A stretch of DNA of 33,506 nucleotides, from the NCBI GenBank assembly GCA_024643755.1, contig JAHEMG010000035.1:1-33506 (forward strand), in the 5' to 3' direction. Below, one piece after another: positions 1 to 7,990 of the stretch. Numbering within the stretch: position 1 is the first letter of the stretch; each line of letters starts with the position of its first letter. The notes beneath the pieces were generated by a model that saw only the letters and a list, made by a program, of their open reading frames with translations, was not told where the DNA came from and ran no database searches. The position numbers and the translations under genes are program-made. The stretch comes from Flavobacteriales bacterium (GTDB taxonomy: Bacteria; Bacteroidota; Bacteroidia; NS11-12g; UBA955).

Positions 1-719
1 AACACCCGCTCTTTGTGCGCCAAAACCGCCTCAGAATCCGGGTCTATCTCAATAACATCTCCCTCTTTCACACTCAATTGCTGTTGCAAAAAATCGGGAA
101 GTCGCACATGACCAATGAAACACAATCCCTGACTGTCTTTCTTCGCCGCAGTAACCAATCCGCCCGCCTCCGCCAACCTCCTAACCTCACTTTTTTCCAA
201 ATCGCCAATCGGAAACAACGCCTTCGACAATTGAAACTGATTGAGTTGACATAAAAAATAACTCTGATCCTTGTTCGCATCCCTGCCACTCATCAAGCGA
301 TACTCAGTCACTCCATCCACTTCCACTGCTTCCTTCCGCACATAATGACCGGTAGCCACAAAATCAGCCCCTAACTTCAAGGCCTCATCCAAAAAAACAT
401 CAAACTTAATTTCTCGGTTGCACAACACATCTGGATTGGGTGTCCTGCCGCGACCATATTCGGCAAACATGTAATCCACGATTCGCTCTTTGTACAAATC
501 ACTCAAATCCAACACCTGAAATGGAATACCCAAATGTTCCGCCACCAACATCGCATCCCGGCTATCATCGATCCACGGACACTCATCCTCCAAAGTAACA
601 CTGGCATCGTTCCAATTGCGCATGAACAAGCCAATCACCTCGTGCCCTCGCTGTTTCAACAACAACGCCACCACGGAGCTATCTACCCCGCCGCTCATCC
701 CAACGACAATTTTCGCCAT
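1..719 (-). CDS. mnmA: tRNA-uridine 2-sulfurtransferase MnmA, C-terminal part cut by window edge
   Basis: This enzyme thiolates U34 of the wobble position in tRNAs for Lys, Glu and Gln, using ATP to activate the uridine and sulfur passed from a relay. Translating the complement from the ATG at 719 gives [15 protein letters not shown], the PP-loop ATP-pyrophosphatase signature of the family. The segment [13 protein letters not shown] holds the first catalytic cysteine and [10 protein letters not shown] the second. ATGHYVR is also typical. About 239 codons are visible of a usual 360 or so, and the frame stays open to base 1, so only the C-terminal beta-barrel domain is missing. It is the last visible gene of a leftward run, 26 bases after the VWA-like gene. 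A near-consensus -7 element (724-731) lies 4 bases from the start. I am very sure of the family. Confidence 0.95.
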   Translation of the reverse strand, partial: MAKIVVGMSGGVDSSVVALLLKQRGHEVIGLFMRNWNDASVTLEDECPWIDDSRDAMLVAEHLGIPFQVLDLSDLYKERIVDYMFAEYGRGRTPNPDVLCNREIKFDVFLDEALKLGADFVATGHYVRKEAVEVDGVTEYRLMSGRDANKDQSYFLCQLNQFQLSKALFPIGDLEKSEVRRLAEAGGLVTAAKKDSQGLCFIGHVRLPDFLQQQLSVKEGDVIEIDPDSEAVLAHKERV

Positions 720-723
720 GCTA

Positions 724-731
724 CAAAGTTC
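724..731 (-). promoter_or_regulatory. possible -7 element upstream of mnmA
   Basis: The complement reads GAACTTTG, matching the Bacteroidota TAnnTTTG -7 consensus except for the first base. It ends 4 bases before the mnmA ATG, so transcription from it would give a leaderless or nearly leaderless message. I see no convincing -33 element. Confidence 0.3.
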
Positions 732-745
732 GTGAAAGTGATTGA

Positions 746-2794
746 TTAATACTTACCCAAATACCTGCGGATCCACCATTCGATGCCAAAAAACACCGCA
801 ATCAAGATCATCCAAGGCCAAGAATCCCACCAATGCACATTGGTAGACTGCGCTTTCATCACCGGTTTGGCAATCATTTTCTGGGCGATGGCCGATCCAA
901 TAGAATCCCCCATTCCCAACGATATAAACTGTCCGCCAGATTGCGTTGCCAATTGCTGCAACAACCCATGATCGGCCTGCAAATTCATGGTTTCTGCGGG
1001 TTGGTCCACGACCACAAAAGTCCGCTCTGCCGCCGACTTACCGTCCACCGTTTGCGCAGTCAATTGATACGCTCCGGGGGCCAGACCCGATAAATTCGCC
1101 ACCCAACCTTGGTTTCCTTTAACCAAATTAATCGTTCTTTTTTTGCCCCGCGCATCGCTGAGTTCCAACCTGCGATCCTGAGCGTGATCCATCATCCCGC
1201 TGCGATCCCTACAAACCACCTTCGCCACAATCTGATCTCTAGCATCAAACGAAGTGCCCGACAACAATATCTCAATGGGCTTTCTAGCCGATGCCGATGA
1301 CACCAGCAATCCTACCGAACGCCGAACCCAGGCATCGAAAGCCTTGGCATCGCCATGTTTTGATTTTTCTGCAATCCGCCATCGCCACACACCTTCTCCA
1401 TAAAACATCGCCACTGAAGCATCCCCCTGAGCCCACTGAATCATCAATGGAATTTGCGTATTCACCCCGCTCCAGCGTTGATACAACATCACTTCCGCGG
1501 CCGCAGGTGCCGAAGGCTTGTACACAGGCGCATATACCGGCGGAAATTCAACCCACCGACTCGCCTCTACGCCATCCATTCCCCAATTGACTTCCCCATT
1601 GTTCCAATGTGGTTGAATTTCTTGCCAATTTCTGGGCCATGTTGCTTCGTCCGATAAACCCACAATCTTGGATAACGCCAAATTATTTTGCAACTCGGTA
1701 GCAAAAATCCAAATTGCCTTGCCCGCCGATACCCATGATTTTAATTGCTCCAATTCTCTGGCCGATTGAAATTTACAACCATGCAAAACATATACATCCA
1801 CTTCAGGATTTGCATTTGCTCTGGGCGTGGACGACACTATAAACTGTCCCCCAGCTTCCAACGCCGATTTCAACGCTGATACATCCGGGTGGGGCGAACC
1901 ATACAAAATGGCCACTTTTTTCCGCTCATCAACCACTTTGACATACCTCGTCATGCGATTATTGGCTGGATTTTGGTCTGATTTATTGCTCAGAACCACC
2001 ATTTCTATGGGCATAAGACCCTTGCGCGTTGGTCGAATTTCAAATGAAAAGCGTCGCCAATCTTGTTCACTCCCCGGGGTCCATAACTGCTCATAGGTTT
2101 GACCACCCGCCTTCAATTGAATCCTCAAAGGTTGGGATTTCAATCGCTGACTTTTGACCGAGGCCTCCACCGTAAATACGTTGCCAATGAATGCTTCTTC
2201 ATTGCACTGCAGCAAGGCAACAGATGCATCAATTTGGGGCGATGGATCTCCAACACCCACAGTAAACCAAGGCACGCCAGAAACAGGCATTTCAAATTTT
2301 GGATTCACCCCTTCATTCCCAATACCGTCTGTCATCCACACAATCCCCGCAACGGCAGTATTCGACGCGATGTCATTGGCATGCCGAATCACAGACGATA
2401 GATTGGTATGATAGGTATTTAGAGCATTGCTTTGTTTTGACAAAACAACAGCATCCGCTGCACTGTAGGTCTGAACGCTAACACCTTTCAAGGCGTTCAA
2501 TTTGGTCAGTTGGCCCGCCCACTTTGATTTATCCGCAGCACTTACCGATTTACTAGCATCGGTATAGACCAACAAAATAGGATCTTGCACCCACTGTTTT
2601 ACATGGATCCACCAAGGATTGAACAGCAACAAAATCAAACACATCCACGCAAGGAAGCGAGAAATCATCGCCCAAAGCCATGGCGATTTCAACCATTTGC
2701 CATCGCGTTGTAAGAGTAAATAATATTGAAATACTGCCAGGCCCGCCGCAACGACCACAGCAATCAACCATCCAAATACTGGAACGCCGAACAT
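746..2794 (-). CDS. membrane-anchored VWA-like protein, function unknown
   Basis: This is a 682-residue protein with two N-terminal membrane helices (about residues 5-28 and 40-60) and one near the C-terminus, ending in a short basic tail (IRRYLGKY). Between them is a large, presumably periplasmic, region. VYTDASKSV (D79, S81, S83) fits the DxSxS metal-binding motif of von Willebrand type A domains, and MTDG at 154-157 fits the second MIDAS loop. The layout resembles Bacteroidota membrane proteins related to BatA/BatB, but I cannot assign it to a characterised member. The middle part is probably built of Ig-like and glutamine-amidotransferase-like modules; this is inferred from general appearance. 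The gene sits between a secreted protein gene and mnmA with short gaps (22 and 26 bases), so it may be co-transcribed. No partner gene indicates its role. Confidence 0.8.
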   Translation of the reverse strand: MFGVPVFGWLIAVVVAAGLAVFQYYLLLQRDGKWLKSPWLWAMISRFLAWMCLILLLFNPWWIHVKQWVQDPILLVYTDASKSVSAADKSKWAGQLTKLNALKGVSVQTYSAADAVVLSKQSNALNTYHTNLSSVIRHANDIASNTAVAGIVWMTDGIGNEGVNPKFEMPVSGVPWFTVGVGDPSPQIDASVALLQCNEEAFIGNVFTVEASVKSQRLKSQPLRIQLKAGGQTYEQLWTPGSEQDWRRFSFEIRPTRKGLMPIEMVVLSNKSDQNPANNRMTRYVKVVDERKKVAILYGSPHPDVSALKSALEAGGQFIVSSTPRANANPEVDVYVLHGCKFQSARELEQLKSWVSAGKAIWIFATELQNNLALSKIVGLSDEATWPRNWQEIQPHWNNGEVNWGMDGVEASRWVEFPPVYAPVYKPSAPAAAEVMLYQRWSGVNTQIPLMIQWAQGDASVAMFYGEGVWRWRIAEKSKHGDAKAFDAWVRRSVGLLVSSASARKPIEILLSGTSFDARDQIVAKVVCRDRSGMMDHAQDRRLELSDARGKKRTINLVKGNQGWVANLSGLAPGAYQLTAQTVDGKSAAERTFVVVDQPAETMNLQADHGLLQQLATQSGGQFISLGMGDSIGSAIAQKMIAKPVMKAQSTNVHWWDSWPWMILIAVFFGIEWWIRRYLGKY

Positions 2795-2816
2795 GGTTTT
2801 TCCAGCAGATAAAGGA

Positions 2817-3497
2817 TTATTGTCGAACGAATCCCACGCGGTTTACACCCACAGCGGATTTCAATACAAGAGAATATACGCCGGCCGACAGTTCAGAAAC
2901 ATCCACACTTCCGTTCTGCACAGACACGCTTTTCACGAAAGCACCTTTGGCATCGATCAACTGTCCTTCCGCATCCTCAACACCCACAACATGTAGCACA
3001 TCTTTAACGGGATTTGGATAGGCAGTTACCATATCCATCAACCACGTATTTGTATTGGCACCCCAGCGGATGTAAATATTCCAAGTAATGGTGTCTCTGT
3101 CTGAAGGATTCTCAAAATCCCACAAAGCATATTTCACAATCGCAGTATCGGCCTTTCCATTTGGAAACACAGTTATTTTCAAAGACGCCTCAGCATTGGG
3201 AGCCACTTTCGCCATGGTATCGTTGTTTAGGAACGTAGCATAGCAATTACGGTTGTCGCAGAAAGACACATCCCAAGCAGAAGGATAATCAATACTCACC
3301 TTTTCATAAGCGAATACCATGGCCGTTTTCTTCACATTCTTGAAATGGATGGCGCAATCTACTGGCTGGGTAGCATCGGGATAAAAAGTATGCTCAGCGG
3401 CACCGTTTTCAAGTTCAAACCCTTGGGCGATGGCCATATTCCATCCAACAAATACGAAGGCCAACAGGGCCATACTGCGATTCATCATGCTTTTCAT
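2817..3497 (-). CDS. secreted protein with type IX secretion (Por) sorting domain
   Basis: With the start at the ATG at 3497 the protein has 226 residues. It opens with a Sec signal peptide (MKSMMNRSMALLAFVFVGWN, cleavage probably after MAIAQ). It ends in about 70 residues beginning AYPNPVKDVLHV and containing GVYSLVL, the pattern of a type A C-terminal sorting domain used by the type IX secretion system. The middle (about 25-150) looks like a beta-sandwich with one cysteine pair in DVSFCDNRNC; its function is not evident. A longer reading frame opens at a GTG at 3527, but the -7 element at 3503-3510 lies inside that extension, so the downstream ATG is preferred. The protein is probably exported across the outer membrane and attached to the cell surface or released. 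It lies between the HAD phosphatase and the VWA-like gene. Confidence 0.85.
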   Translation of the reverse strand: MKSMMNRSMALLAFVFVGWNMAIAQGFELENGAAEHTFYPDATQPVDCAIHFKNVKKTAMVFAYEKVSIDYPSAWDVSFCDNRNCYATFLNNDTMAKVAPNAEASLKITVFPNGKADTAIVKYALWDFENPSDRDTITWNIYIRWGANTNTWLMDMVTAYPNPVKDVLHVVGVEDAEGQLIDAKGAFVKSVSVQNGSVDVSELSAGVYSLVLKSAVGVNRVGFVRQ

Positions 3498-3502
3498 TAA
3501 AG

Positions 3503-3510
3503 CAAAAATA
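3503..3510 (-). promoter_or_regulatory. -7 promoter element TATTTTTG for the type IX-secreted protein gene
   Basis: An exact TAnnTTTG match on the complement, ending 5 bases before the ATG at 3497. It gives the gene its own promoter inside the leftward block and supports the shorter start. The expected message would have almost no 5' leader. Confidence 0.55.
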
Positions 3511-3532
3511 CGGAAAAGACCGCACACAGCGA

Positions 3533-4249
3533 TTACAATTGGACAAAGGCCATCAAATCATCAACCACACCACCAAAATGCGCGCTTTCGTGATCACGCA
3601 TTGGCTGTTCGCGACGATACCAATAGGTCAATATTCCTGCGCCCATTCCCCCTAGCACATCGGTATCCCATGTATCGCCCAAATAAACGGCCTCTTCAGC
3701 AGTGCAATTGGCCTGTAGCAGGGCTTTTTCAAAAAACGCAGGGGAGGGTTTTGCGATGCCCAAGGCCTCTGACGTCACCATAAATTGCACATATGGGGCG
3801 ATGCCTGAGCAGGCAATTTTGGTCTGTTGGGTTGCTTCAAAACCATTGGTTAGCAGGGCGATTTTATAACGCTGACTCAGCTTCTCCAGGGCAGCAAGGG
3901 CATTGGGCATCATGAGGGTCATGATCGGACAAATATCCAAGTACTCTTGCCAAACATCGGCCGGCTGCAAAACGGGCGGAATTCCCATTGCATCAAATGT
4001 ATCGGTGAAACGTGCAGTGCGCAGCACTTCTTTCGACACTTCACCCCGTTCATATCGCTTCCAATAAGCAGCATTTACGTCTTGGTAAAGCGATACAAAT
4101 TGATCTACATGATAATCTGTGTGCAGGTGTAAACTGTGCCTGCGATAGAGCTCTTTGAGGGCTTCATTGGCATTCGCATCAAAATCCCACAACGTGTTAT
4201 CAAGGTCCAAAAAGACCCATTTCACCGATGAGGGAAACGATTTCAACAT
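3533..4249 (-). CDS. HAD-superfamily phosphatase, YjjG-like nucleotidase
   Basis: A 238-residue haloacid-dehalogenase-type hydrolase. Motif I is DLDNTLWDF (nucleophile D15, acid D17), motif II is LLTNG, the motif III lysine is in GIAKPSPAFF, and motif IV is YLGDTWDTD. The helical cap between motifs I and II, and the overall length, resemble the YjjG family, which hydrolyses pyrimidine nucleoside monophosphates including non-canonical ones. That substrate is inferred from family resemblance. The ATG at 4249 is chosen because it lies one base beyond the adk stop codon (4251), suggesting translational coupling. An upstream in-frame start at 4306 would run deep into adk. The pairing with adk fits a role in nucleotide pool cleaning. 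A 2-haloacid dehalogenase-like or phosphoglycolate phosphatase-like activity cannot be excluded. Confidence 0.85.
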   Translation of the reverse strand: MLKSFPSSVKWVFLDLDNTLWDFDANANEALKELYRRHSLHLHTDYHVDQFVSLYQDVNAAYWKRYERGEVSKEVLRTARFTDTFDAMGIPPVLQPADVWQEYLDICPIMTLMMPNALAALEKLSQRYKIALLTNGFEATQQTKIACSGIAPYVQFMVTSEALGIAKPSPAFFEKALLQANCTAEEAVYLGDTWDTDVLGGMGAGILTYWYRREQPMRDHESAHFGGVVDDLMAFVQL

Positions 4250-4250
4250 G

Positions 4251-4823
4251 TTATAGTGCGTCGATATGGGCACACAAAGCCGAGAAAATGACTTCGACTT
4301 CACCAATACCCATTACACCATGATACTTGCCTTGTGCTTGATAATACCCTTGCAAAGGCAATGTTTTGTTTTGATACTCTTGGAAACGGTTGCGGATGGT
4401 TGATTCGTCTTGATCGTCGGCCCTACCACTGCTCTGCCCTCTCAACAACAAACGCTTAACCAACTCATCTTCATTAACTTCCAATCCTAGCACAATGGAA
4501 ATGCTGGTTTGAAACTCTTGGAGCATCACATCCAAGGCATCGGCTTGTGGGGTGGTTCGTGGAAATCCGTCGAAAATGAACCCTTTGGCTTCTGGGTGAG
4601 CGATCATGAAATTCTTCACCATCCCAATCACCACGGCATCGGGCACCAATTCTCCTTTGGCGATGAATTCATTGGCTTGATTCCCCAATTCTGTTCCCGC
4701 ATTGCGTTCTGCACGCAACAAATCGCCAGTTGAAATGTGTTGCAATTGGTATTTGCTCAACAATTTTTCGCTTTGGGTGCCTTTACCCGCGCCCGGAGGG
4801 CCAAAAATGATCAGATTCAGCAT
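4251..4823 (-). CDS. adk: adenylate kinase, short form
   Basis: This enzyme interconverts ATP plus AMP and two ADP in the cytoplasm. The 190-residue protein has the P-loop GPPGAGKG (8-15), the AMP-binding ISTGDLLRAE, and FDGFPRTTPQAD, which carries the conserved Arg of the family. The LID region after LLLRGQSSGRADD is short, without the cysteine cluster of zinc-type LIDs, as in the 190-residue adenylate kinases common in Bacteroidota. GRADDQDESTIRNRF keeps the arginines that contact phosphates. It is followed one base later by a HAD nucleotidase gene, so both likely share a transcript starting at the -7 element at 4832-4839. Confidence 0.96.
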   Translation of the reverse strand: MLNLIIFGPPGAGKGTQSEKLLSKYQLQHISTGDLLRAERNAGTELGNQANEFIAKGELVPDAVVIGMVKNFMIAHPEAKGFIFDGFPRTTPQADALDVMLQEFQTSISIVLGLEVNEDELVKRLLLRGQSSGRADDQDESTIRNRFQEYQNKTLPLQGYYQAQGKYHGVMGIGEVEVIFSALCAHIDAL

Positions 4824-4831
4824 ATAAGCGA

Positions 4832-4839
4832 CAAAAGTA
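4832..4839 (-). promoter_or_regulatory. -7 promoter element TACTTTTG for adk
   Basis: An exact TAnnTTTG match on the complement, 8 bases before the adk ATG, in the short gap between adk and the methyltransferase gene. It implies that adk and the HAD gene can be transcribed independently of the gene upstream, with a leader of at most a few bases. Confidence 0.55.
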
Positions 4840-4861
4840 AGAAAATTAGCGTTGAATTAGT

Positions 4862-5860
4862 TCAACCCAAAACGGGCTTCAATAAACGTTTCAAAAACTG
4901 CTTGATCGCTACAGTGGTAAAGGGGTATTGCCAGCGCTTGTTTTCAGTTGAAATCAGGTATTGTCGCGTTGTGTCGTATTCATTTTTAGCACTTGACACT
5001 TCGTTACCCAACTTGTAAATCGCATGCACATATTCATCACCTGCCGATAATGCAAAACCGCACTTTGACATCATAACCGATAAACTACCCAACGTAAAAT
5101 GCACGGAATGCGCATTTTGGTAGTATTTCATTACATCCATTTGATAAGCCTTATGGATGTTTTTAAGTCCAGGCACCTCCATATATACCAAGGTATTCTC
5201 ACCGCATCGACGTTGTATTTCTGCCATTTCTGCCAACGGATCCAAAATATGCTCCATCACATGAGAATAAATAATCAAATCGGGAACAAAGTCTATCGAA
5301 AGGTCTTTCAAATAGGCCACCCTCAAATCTAGACCATGTGTCTGACTCCCATATTGCACGTATTCCGAACCCAAATCAATTCCTACAACACAGTGTCCCT
5401 GCTCTTTGAACGTAGCCAAAATACCTCCTGCCCCACAGCCAACTTCCAAAACATTTAAGGATTGACTTAGGTCAACACCCTTGCTTCTTAAATATTGATA
5501 AATCCGCTGTCCCTGCTTCTTTTGCTCTTGAAAAAACGCATCCCCTGCACGTTCACTACCAACGTACAAAGGGCGATACTCATCATCGTAAAATTGACCA
5601 TAAGCTTCTCCTGTCATTCTAGGAGATGTATAAGCTAAGCCGCAATCTTTGCATAATTTTACCGAATACTGAAGACCGTATCGATCGCGTTCAGCAATGA
5701 GTTCACTGTTATCTGATCCACAATTCAAACAACCAACTTCTTCAAACTGGTATACTCCTGAGGCAACTTTTTCAGCGACCTCTTTTCTTTTTTGTTCTTG
5801 AAGGAGATTCAGTGATATACTGGGTTCACCCTGCCCCATCATCCTACGAAACGCATGCAT
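4862..5860 (-). CDS. zinc-ribbon class I SAM-dependent methyltransferase
   Basis: About 332 residues. An N-terminal two-knuckle zinc ribbon (CLNCGSDN ... CKDCGLAYTSPR) is followed by a Rossmann methyltransferase core with the SAM motif LNVLEVGCGAGG, the acidic VVGIDLG at the end of strand 2, and a post-motif segment YSHVMEHI. This layout is common in methyltransferases of surface-polysaccharide and nucleotide-sugar loci. The methyl acceptor cannot be read from the sequence. The gene is divergent from the nonulosonate cassette, so a role in modifying the same glycan is a reasonable inference. The frame is open upstream to an ATG at 5890, but a consensus -7 element at 5867-5874 sits inside that extension, so the ATG at 5860 is preferred; ATGs at 5842 and 5839 are also possible. 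Confidence 0.8.
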   Translation of the reverse strand: MHAFRRMMGQGEPSISLNLLQEQKRKEVAEKVASGVYQFEEVGCLNCGSDNSELIAERDRYGLQYSVKLCKDCGLAYTSPRMTGEAYGQFYDDEYRPLYVGSERAGDAFFQEQKKQGQRIYQYLRSKGVDLSQSLNVLEVGCGAGGILATFKEQGHCVVGIDLGSEYVQYGSQTHGLDLRVAYLKDLSIDFVPDLIIYSHVMEHILDPLAEMAEIQRRCGENTLVYMEVPGLKNIHKAYQMDVMKYYQNAHSVHFTLGSLSVMMSKCGFALSAGDEYVHAIYKLGNEVSSAKNEYDTTRQYLISTENKRWQYPFTTVAIKQFLKRLLKPVLG

Positions 5861-5866
5861 AGTCAA

Positions 5867-5874
5867 CAAAATTA
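5867..5874 (-). promoter_or_regulatory. -7 promoter element TAATTTTG for the methyltransferase gene
   Basis: An exact TAnnTTTG match on the complement, ending 6 bases before the preferred ATG at 5860. It lies back to back, 21 bases away, with the rightward element at 5896-5903, so this short stretch would hold two divergent promoters. Confidence 0.45.
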
Positions 5875-5895
5875 TGGCTTTTGCCATCATTTTCG

Positions 5896-5903
5896 TATTT
5901 TTG
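5896..5903 (+). promoter_or_regulatory. -7 promoter element TATTTTTG for the nonulosonate cassette
   Basis: An exact TAnnTTTG match 32 bases before the ATG at 5936. It argues against the upstream ATG at 5855, and is the likely single promoter for the four tightly packed genes that follow. Confidence 0.5.
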
Positions 5904-5935
5904 TTGTAACTCGGTTTATAGATTTAAAAAACATC

Positions 5936-6799
5936 ATGTACGATCAGCCCAAACTCATTGCCGAAATCGGCTGCAACCACAAAGGCGACATTGAAATTGC
6001 CAAAGAACTCATTTCTATGGCAAAGGCCGCCGGTGCGCACGTAGCCAAATTTCAGAAGAGAAATAACAAAGAACTACTCACCGAGGAACAATACAATACG
6101 CCCCACCCAAATCCTGCGAATTCCTACGGCAATACATATGGCGAACATCGGGAATACCTCGAATTCAGCTTGGAACAGCATGCTGATTTGAAAAAATATG
6201 CCGACAACTTGGGTATCGAATATTCCACATCTGTTTGGGATATTACCTCAGCGCGTGAAATCATTCAAATCAATCCTAGCTTTCTGAAAGTACCCTCAGC
6301 TTGTAACAATTACATTGGATTGCTTCAAGTTCTTCGTGATGAATACCAAGGAGATGTCCATGTTTCATTGGGGATGACTACCCACGAAGAAGAAAACGAG
6401 CTCATCCAATTTTTCAAAGAAAAGAACCAAGCACACCGCTTGGTGGTATATTCTTGTACCTCAGGTTACCCTGTGCCATTTCAAGACATATGTCTTTTAG
6501 AAATTCCCCGAATCATTCAAACCTACAAAGCAGACGTTAAAGACATTGGATTCTCTGGACACCATCTAGGTATTGCTGTTGATATTGCGGCATATGCCTT
6601 GGGGGCTAATTGGGTTGAACGCCATTTCACCAAAGACAGAACCTGGAAAGGCACAGACCATGCAGCATCTCTTGAATTTGCAGGCCTACAAAAGCTTGCG
6701 AGAGATCTAAATGCTGTACATCAGTCACTCACAACAAAGTCTTCGGAAATTTTAGGCATCGAACAAGTTCAGCGCGACAAGCTTAAATACCGGGGTTAA
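5936..6799 (+). CDS. NeuB-family nonulosonate (sialic-acid-like) synthase without SAF domain
   Basis: Members of this family condense phosphoenolpyruvate with a hexosamine or hexose derivative to form nine-carbon 2-keto-3-deoxy acids. The 287-residue protein begins LIAEIGCNHKGD, the NeuB N-terminal strand. SGHHLG (H209) and VERHFTKDR (H230) match the two metal-binding histidines, spaced 21 residues as in meningococcal NeuB, and KGTDHAASLE matches the conserved loop after them. The chain stops where the TIM barrel ends, so the C-terminal SAF (antifreeze-like) domain of typical NeuB, about 60 residues, is absent. The next genes encode a CMP-sugar synthetase and a C0-type HAD phosphatase. That set suggests a phosphorylated (9-phosphate) product which is then dephosphorylated, as in the KDN pathway known from Bacteroides thetaiotaomicron. 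The exact sugar is not determined. The start is set by ATG 5936, downstream of the promoter. Confidence 0.88.
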   Translation: MYDQPKLIAEIGCNHKGDIEIAKELISMAKAAGAHVAKFQKRNNKELLTEEQYNTPHPNPANSYGNTYGEHREYLEFSLEQHADLKKYADNLGIEYSTSVWDITSAREIIQINPSFLKVPSACNNYIGLLQVLRDEYQGDVHVSLGMTTHEEENELIQFFKEKNQAHRLVVYSCTSGYPVPFQDICLLEIPRIIQTYKADVKDIGFSGHHLGIAVDIAAYALGANWVERHFTKDRTWKGTDHAASLEFAGLQKLARDLNAVHQSLTTKSSEILGIEQVQRDKLKYRG

Positions 6800-6800
6800 T

Positions 6801-7484
6801 ATGAAATCAGTTGCGTTTATTCCTGTTCGCGGTGGTAGTAAATCCATACCAGGAAAAAACATTAAACTGTTTAATGGCCACCCTTTGGTATACTGGACTG
6901 CGCTTGCAGCACAAAAATGCCAGCACATTACCGACATTGTAATTGCAACCGATGATTCCGAAATTGCTGAAACCGTAGAGAAATTTGGATTTAGCAAACT
7001 CTCGGTATACCACAGAAGCGCCCAAAATGCAAATGATACGGCAAGCACAGAATCAGTAATTCTGGAATACCTAAGCCAGGCTAAATCAAATCCAAGAGAC
7101 CCGTTCGTGCTAATCCAAGCCACAAACCCAATGCTCGTGGAGGCCGATCTCAATCGAGGATTTGAATTATTCAATCAACAACCCCATGGTTCTGTGATAT
7201 CTTGCGCTACATTCAAACGATTCATCTGGAATCGCAATGGAACCGCTGCCAATTACGACTTCAAGAACCGTCCCAGACGTCAAGATTTTGAGGGAATTCT
7301 ACTAGAAAACGGGGCATTTTACATCAATTCAGTAGAGAACATATTCGCACACAAGAATCGGCTATCAGAGCCCATTCAAATTTGCGAAATGGGGGAGAAC
7401 ACCAGTTTCGAGATTGACGAACCTGAAGATTGGCTCATCCTAGAAAAAATACATAAGAAACATTTCCCAAATACAGAAACCTAG
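6801..7484 (+). CDS. CMP-nonulosonate synthetase (NeuA-like cytidylyltransferase)
   Basis: This enzyme activates the nine-carbon acid with CTP to give the CMP-sugar used by transferases. The 227-residue protein opens with VAFIPVRGGSKSIPGKNIK, the nucleotide-binding motif of the acylneuraminate cytidylyltransferase family. It continues with IATDDSEIAE, LIQATNPM (compare QPTSPLR in the family), ENGAFYI and a C-terminal FEIDEPED that matches the family's IDxPxD metal-site segment. It is a stand-alone synthetase domain of normal length with no fused esterase. It starts one base after the NeuB-like stop codon and is followed after two bases by the phosphatase gene, so the three are surely one operon. 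Whether the sugar is KDN, Neu5Ac, legionaminate or another acid cannot be decided by eye. Confidence 0.9.
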   Translation: MKSVAFIPVRGGSKSIPGKNIKLFNGHPLVYWTALAAQKCQHITDIVIATDDSEIAETVEKFGFSKLSVYHRSAQNANDTASTESVILEYLSQAKSNPRDPFVLIQATNPMLVEADLNRGFELFNQQPHGSVISCATFKRFIWNRNGTAANYDFKNRPRRQDFEGILLENGAFYINSVENIFAHKNRLSEPIQICEMGENTSFEIDEPEDWLILEKIHKKHFPNTET

Positions 7485-7486
7485 CT

Positions 7487-7990
7487 ATGAATCTACCCAA
7501 ATTAATCCTCACTGACATTGATGGCGTATGGACCGATGGTGGGATGTATTACGATCAAACCGGAAATGAATGGAAAAAATTCAATACGATTGATAGTGCC
7601 GGTGTGATTTTTTGTAGACAGCTCAATATTCCTTTGGGGATTATCACGGGTGAGAACACCCAAATTGTAGCGAATCGTGCCAAAAAACTACAAATCACAG
7701 AAGTGCACCAAGGTATCAAAAACAAACTGCCTGTAGCACAACAAATTTGTCAAGAAATGCAAATCAGTTTGGCAGATGTTGCCTATATCGGTGACGACCT
7801 GGGCGACATAGACCTACTAAAATCAGTAGGTTTCGCCGCAGCACCCGCCAATGCGAGCAACTATATCAAAAACATTTGTCACTTCGTAACCGAAAAAAAA
7901 GGTGGCGATGGCGCTTTTCGCGAATTCGTGGAGGAAATCCTCATTCGATCCAACCAATTTGAACAAATATTAAAATCATTCAATTTGTGA
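7487..7990 (+). CDS. C0-type HAD phosphatase, KdsC-like, for nonulosonate-9-phosphate
   Basis: A 167-residue capless HAD phosphatase. Motif I is LTDIDGVWTDGG (D10, D12), IITGEN is motif II, K78/K80 in GIKNKLP fit motif III, and YIGDDLGDIDLL is motif IV. KKGGDGAFREFVEEIL matches the C-terminal tail that reaches the neighbouring subunit's active site in KdsC tetramers. KdsC removes phosphate from KDO-8-phosphate, but this gene sits in a nonulosonate operon rather than with kdsA/kdsB, so the likely substrate is a nonulosonate-9-phosphate. That is an inference from context, as for the KDN-9-phosphate phosphatase of Bacteroides. Its TGA overlaps the GTG start of the next gene (GTGA), indicating translational coupling. 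Confidence 0.87.
   Translation: MNLPKLILTDIDGVWTDGGMYYDQTGNEWKKFNTIDSAGVIFCRQLNIPLGIITGENTQIVANRAKKLQITEVHQGIKNKLPVAQQICQEMQISLADVAYIGDDLGDIDLLKSVGFAAAPANASNYIKNICHFVTEKKGGDGAFREFVEEILIRSNQFEQILKSFNL

Noticed and set aside
4851-4866. Small inverted repeat GTTGAA/TTCAAC at the end of the methyltransferase gene
   Set aside because: Six A/T-rich pairs with no T-run; too weak to call a terminator.
5855-5935. N-terminal extension of the NeuB-like protein from an upstream ATG
   Set aside because: The consensus -7 element at 5896-5903 lies within it, and the family begins at the LIAEIG segment just after the ATG at 5936.
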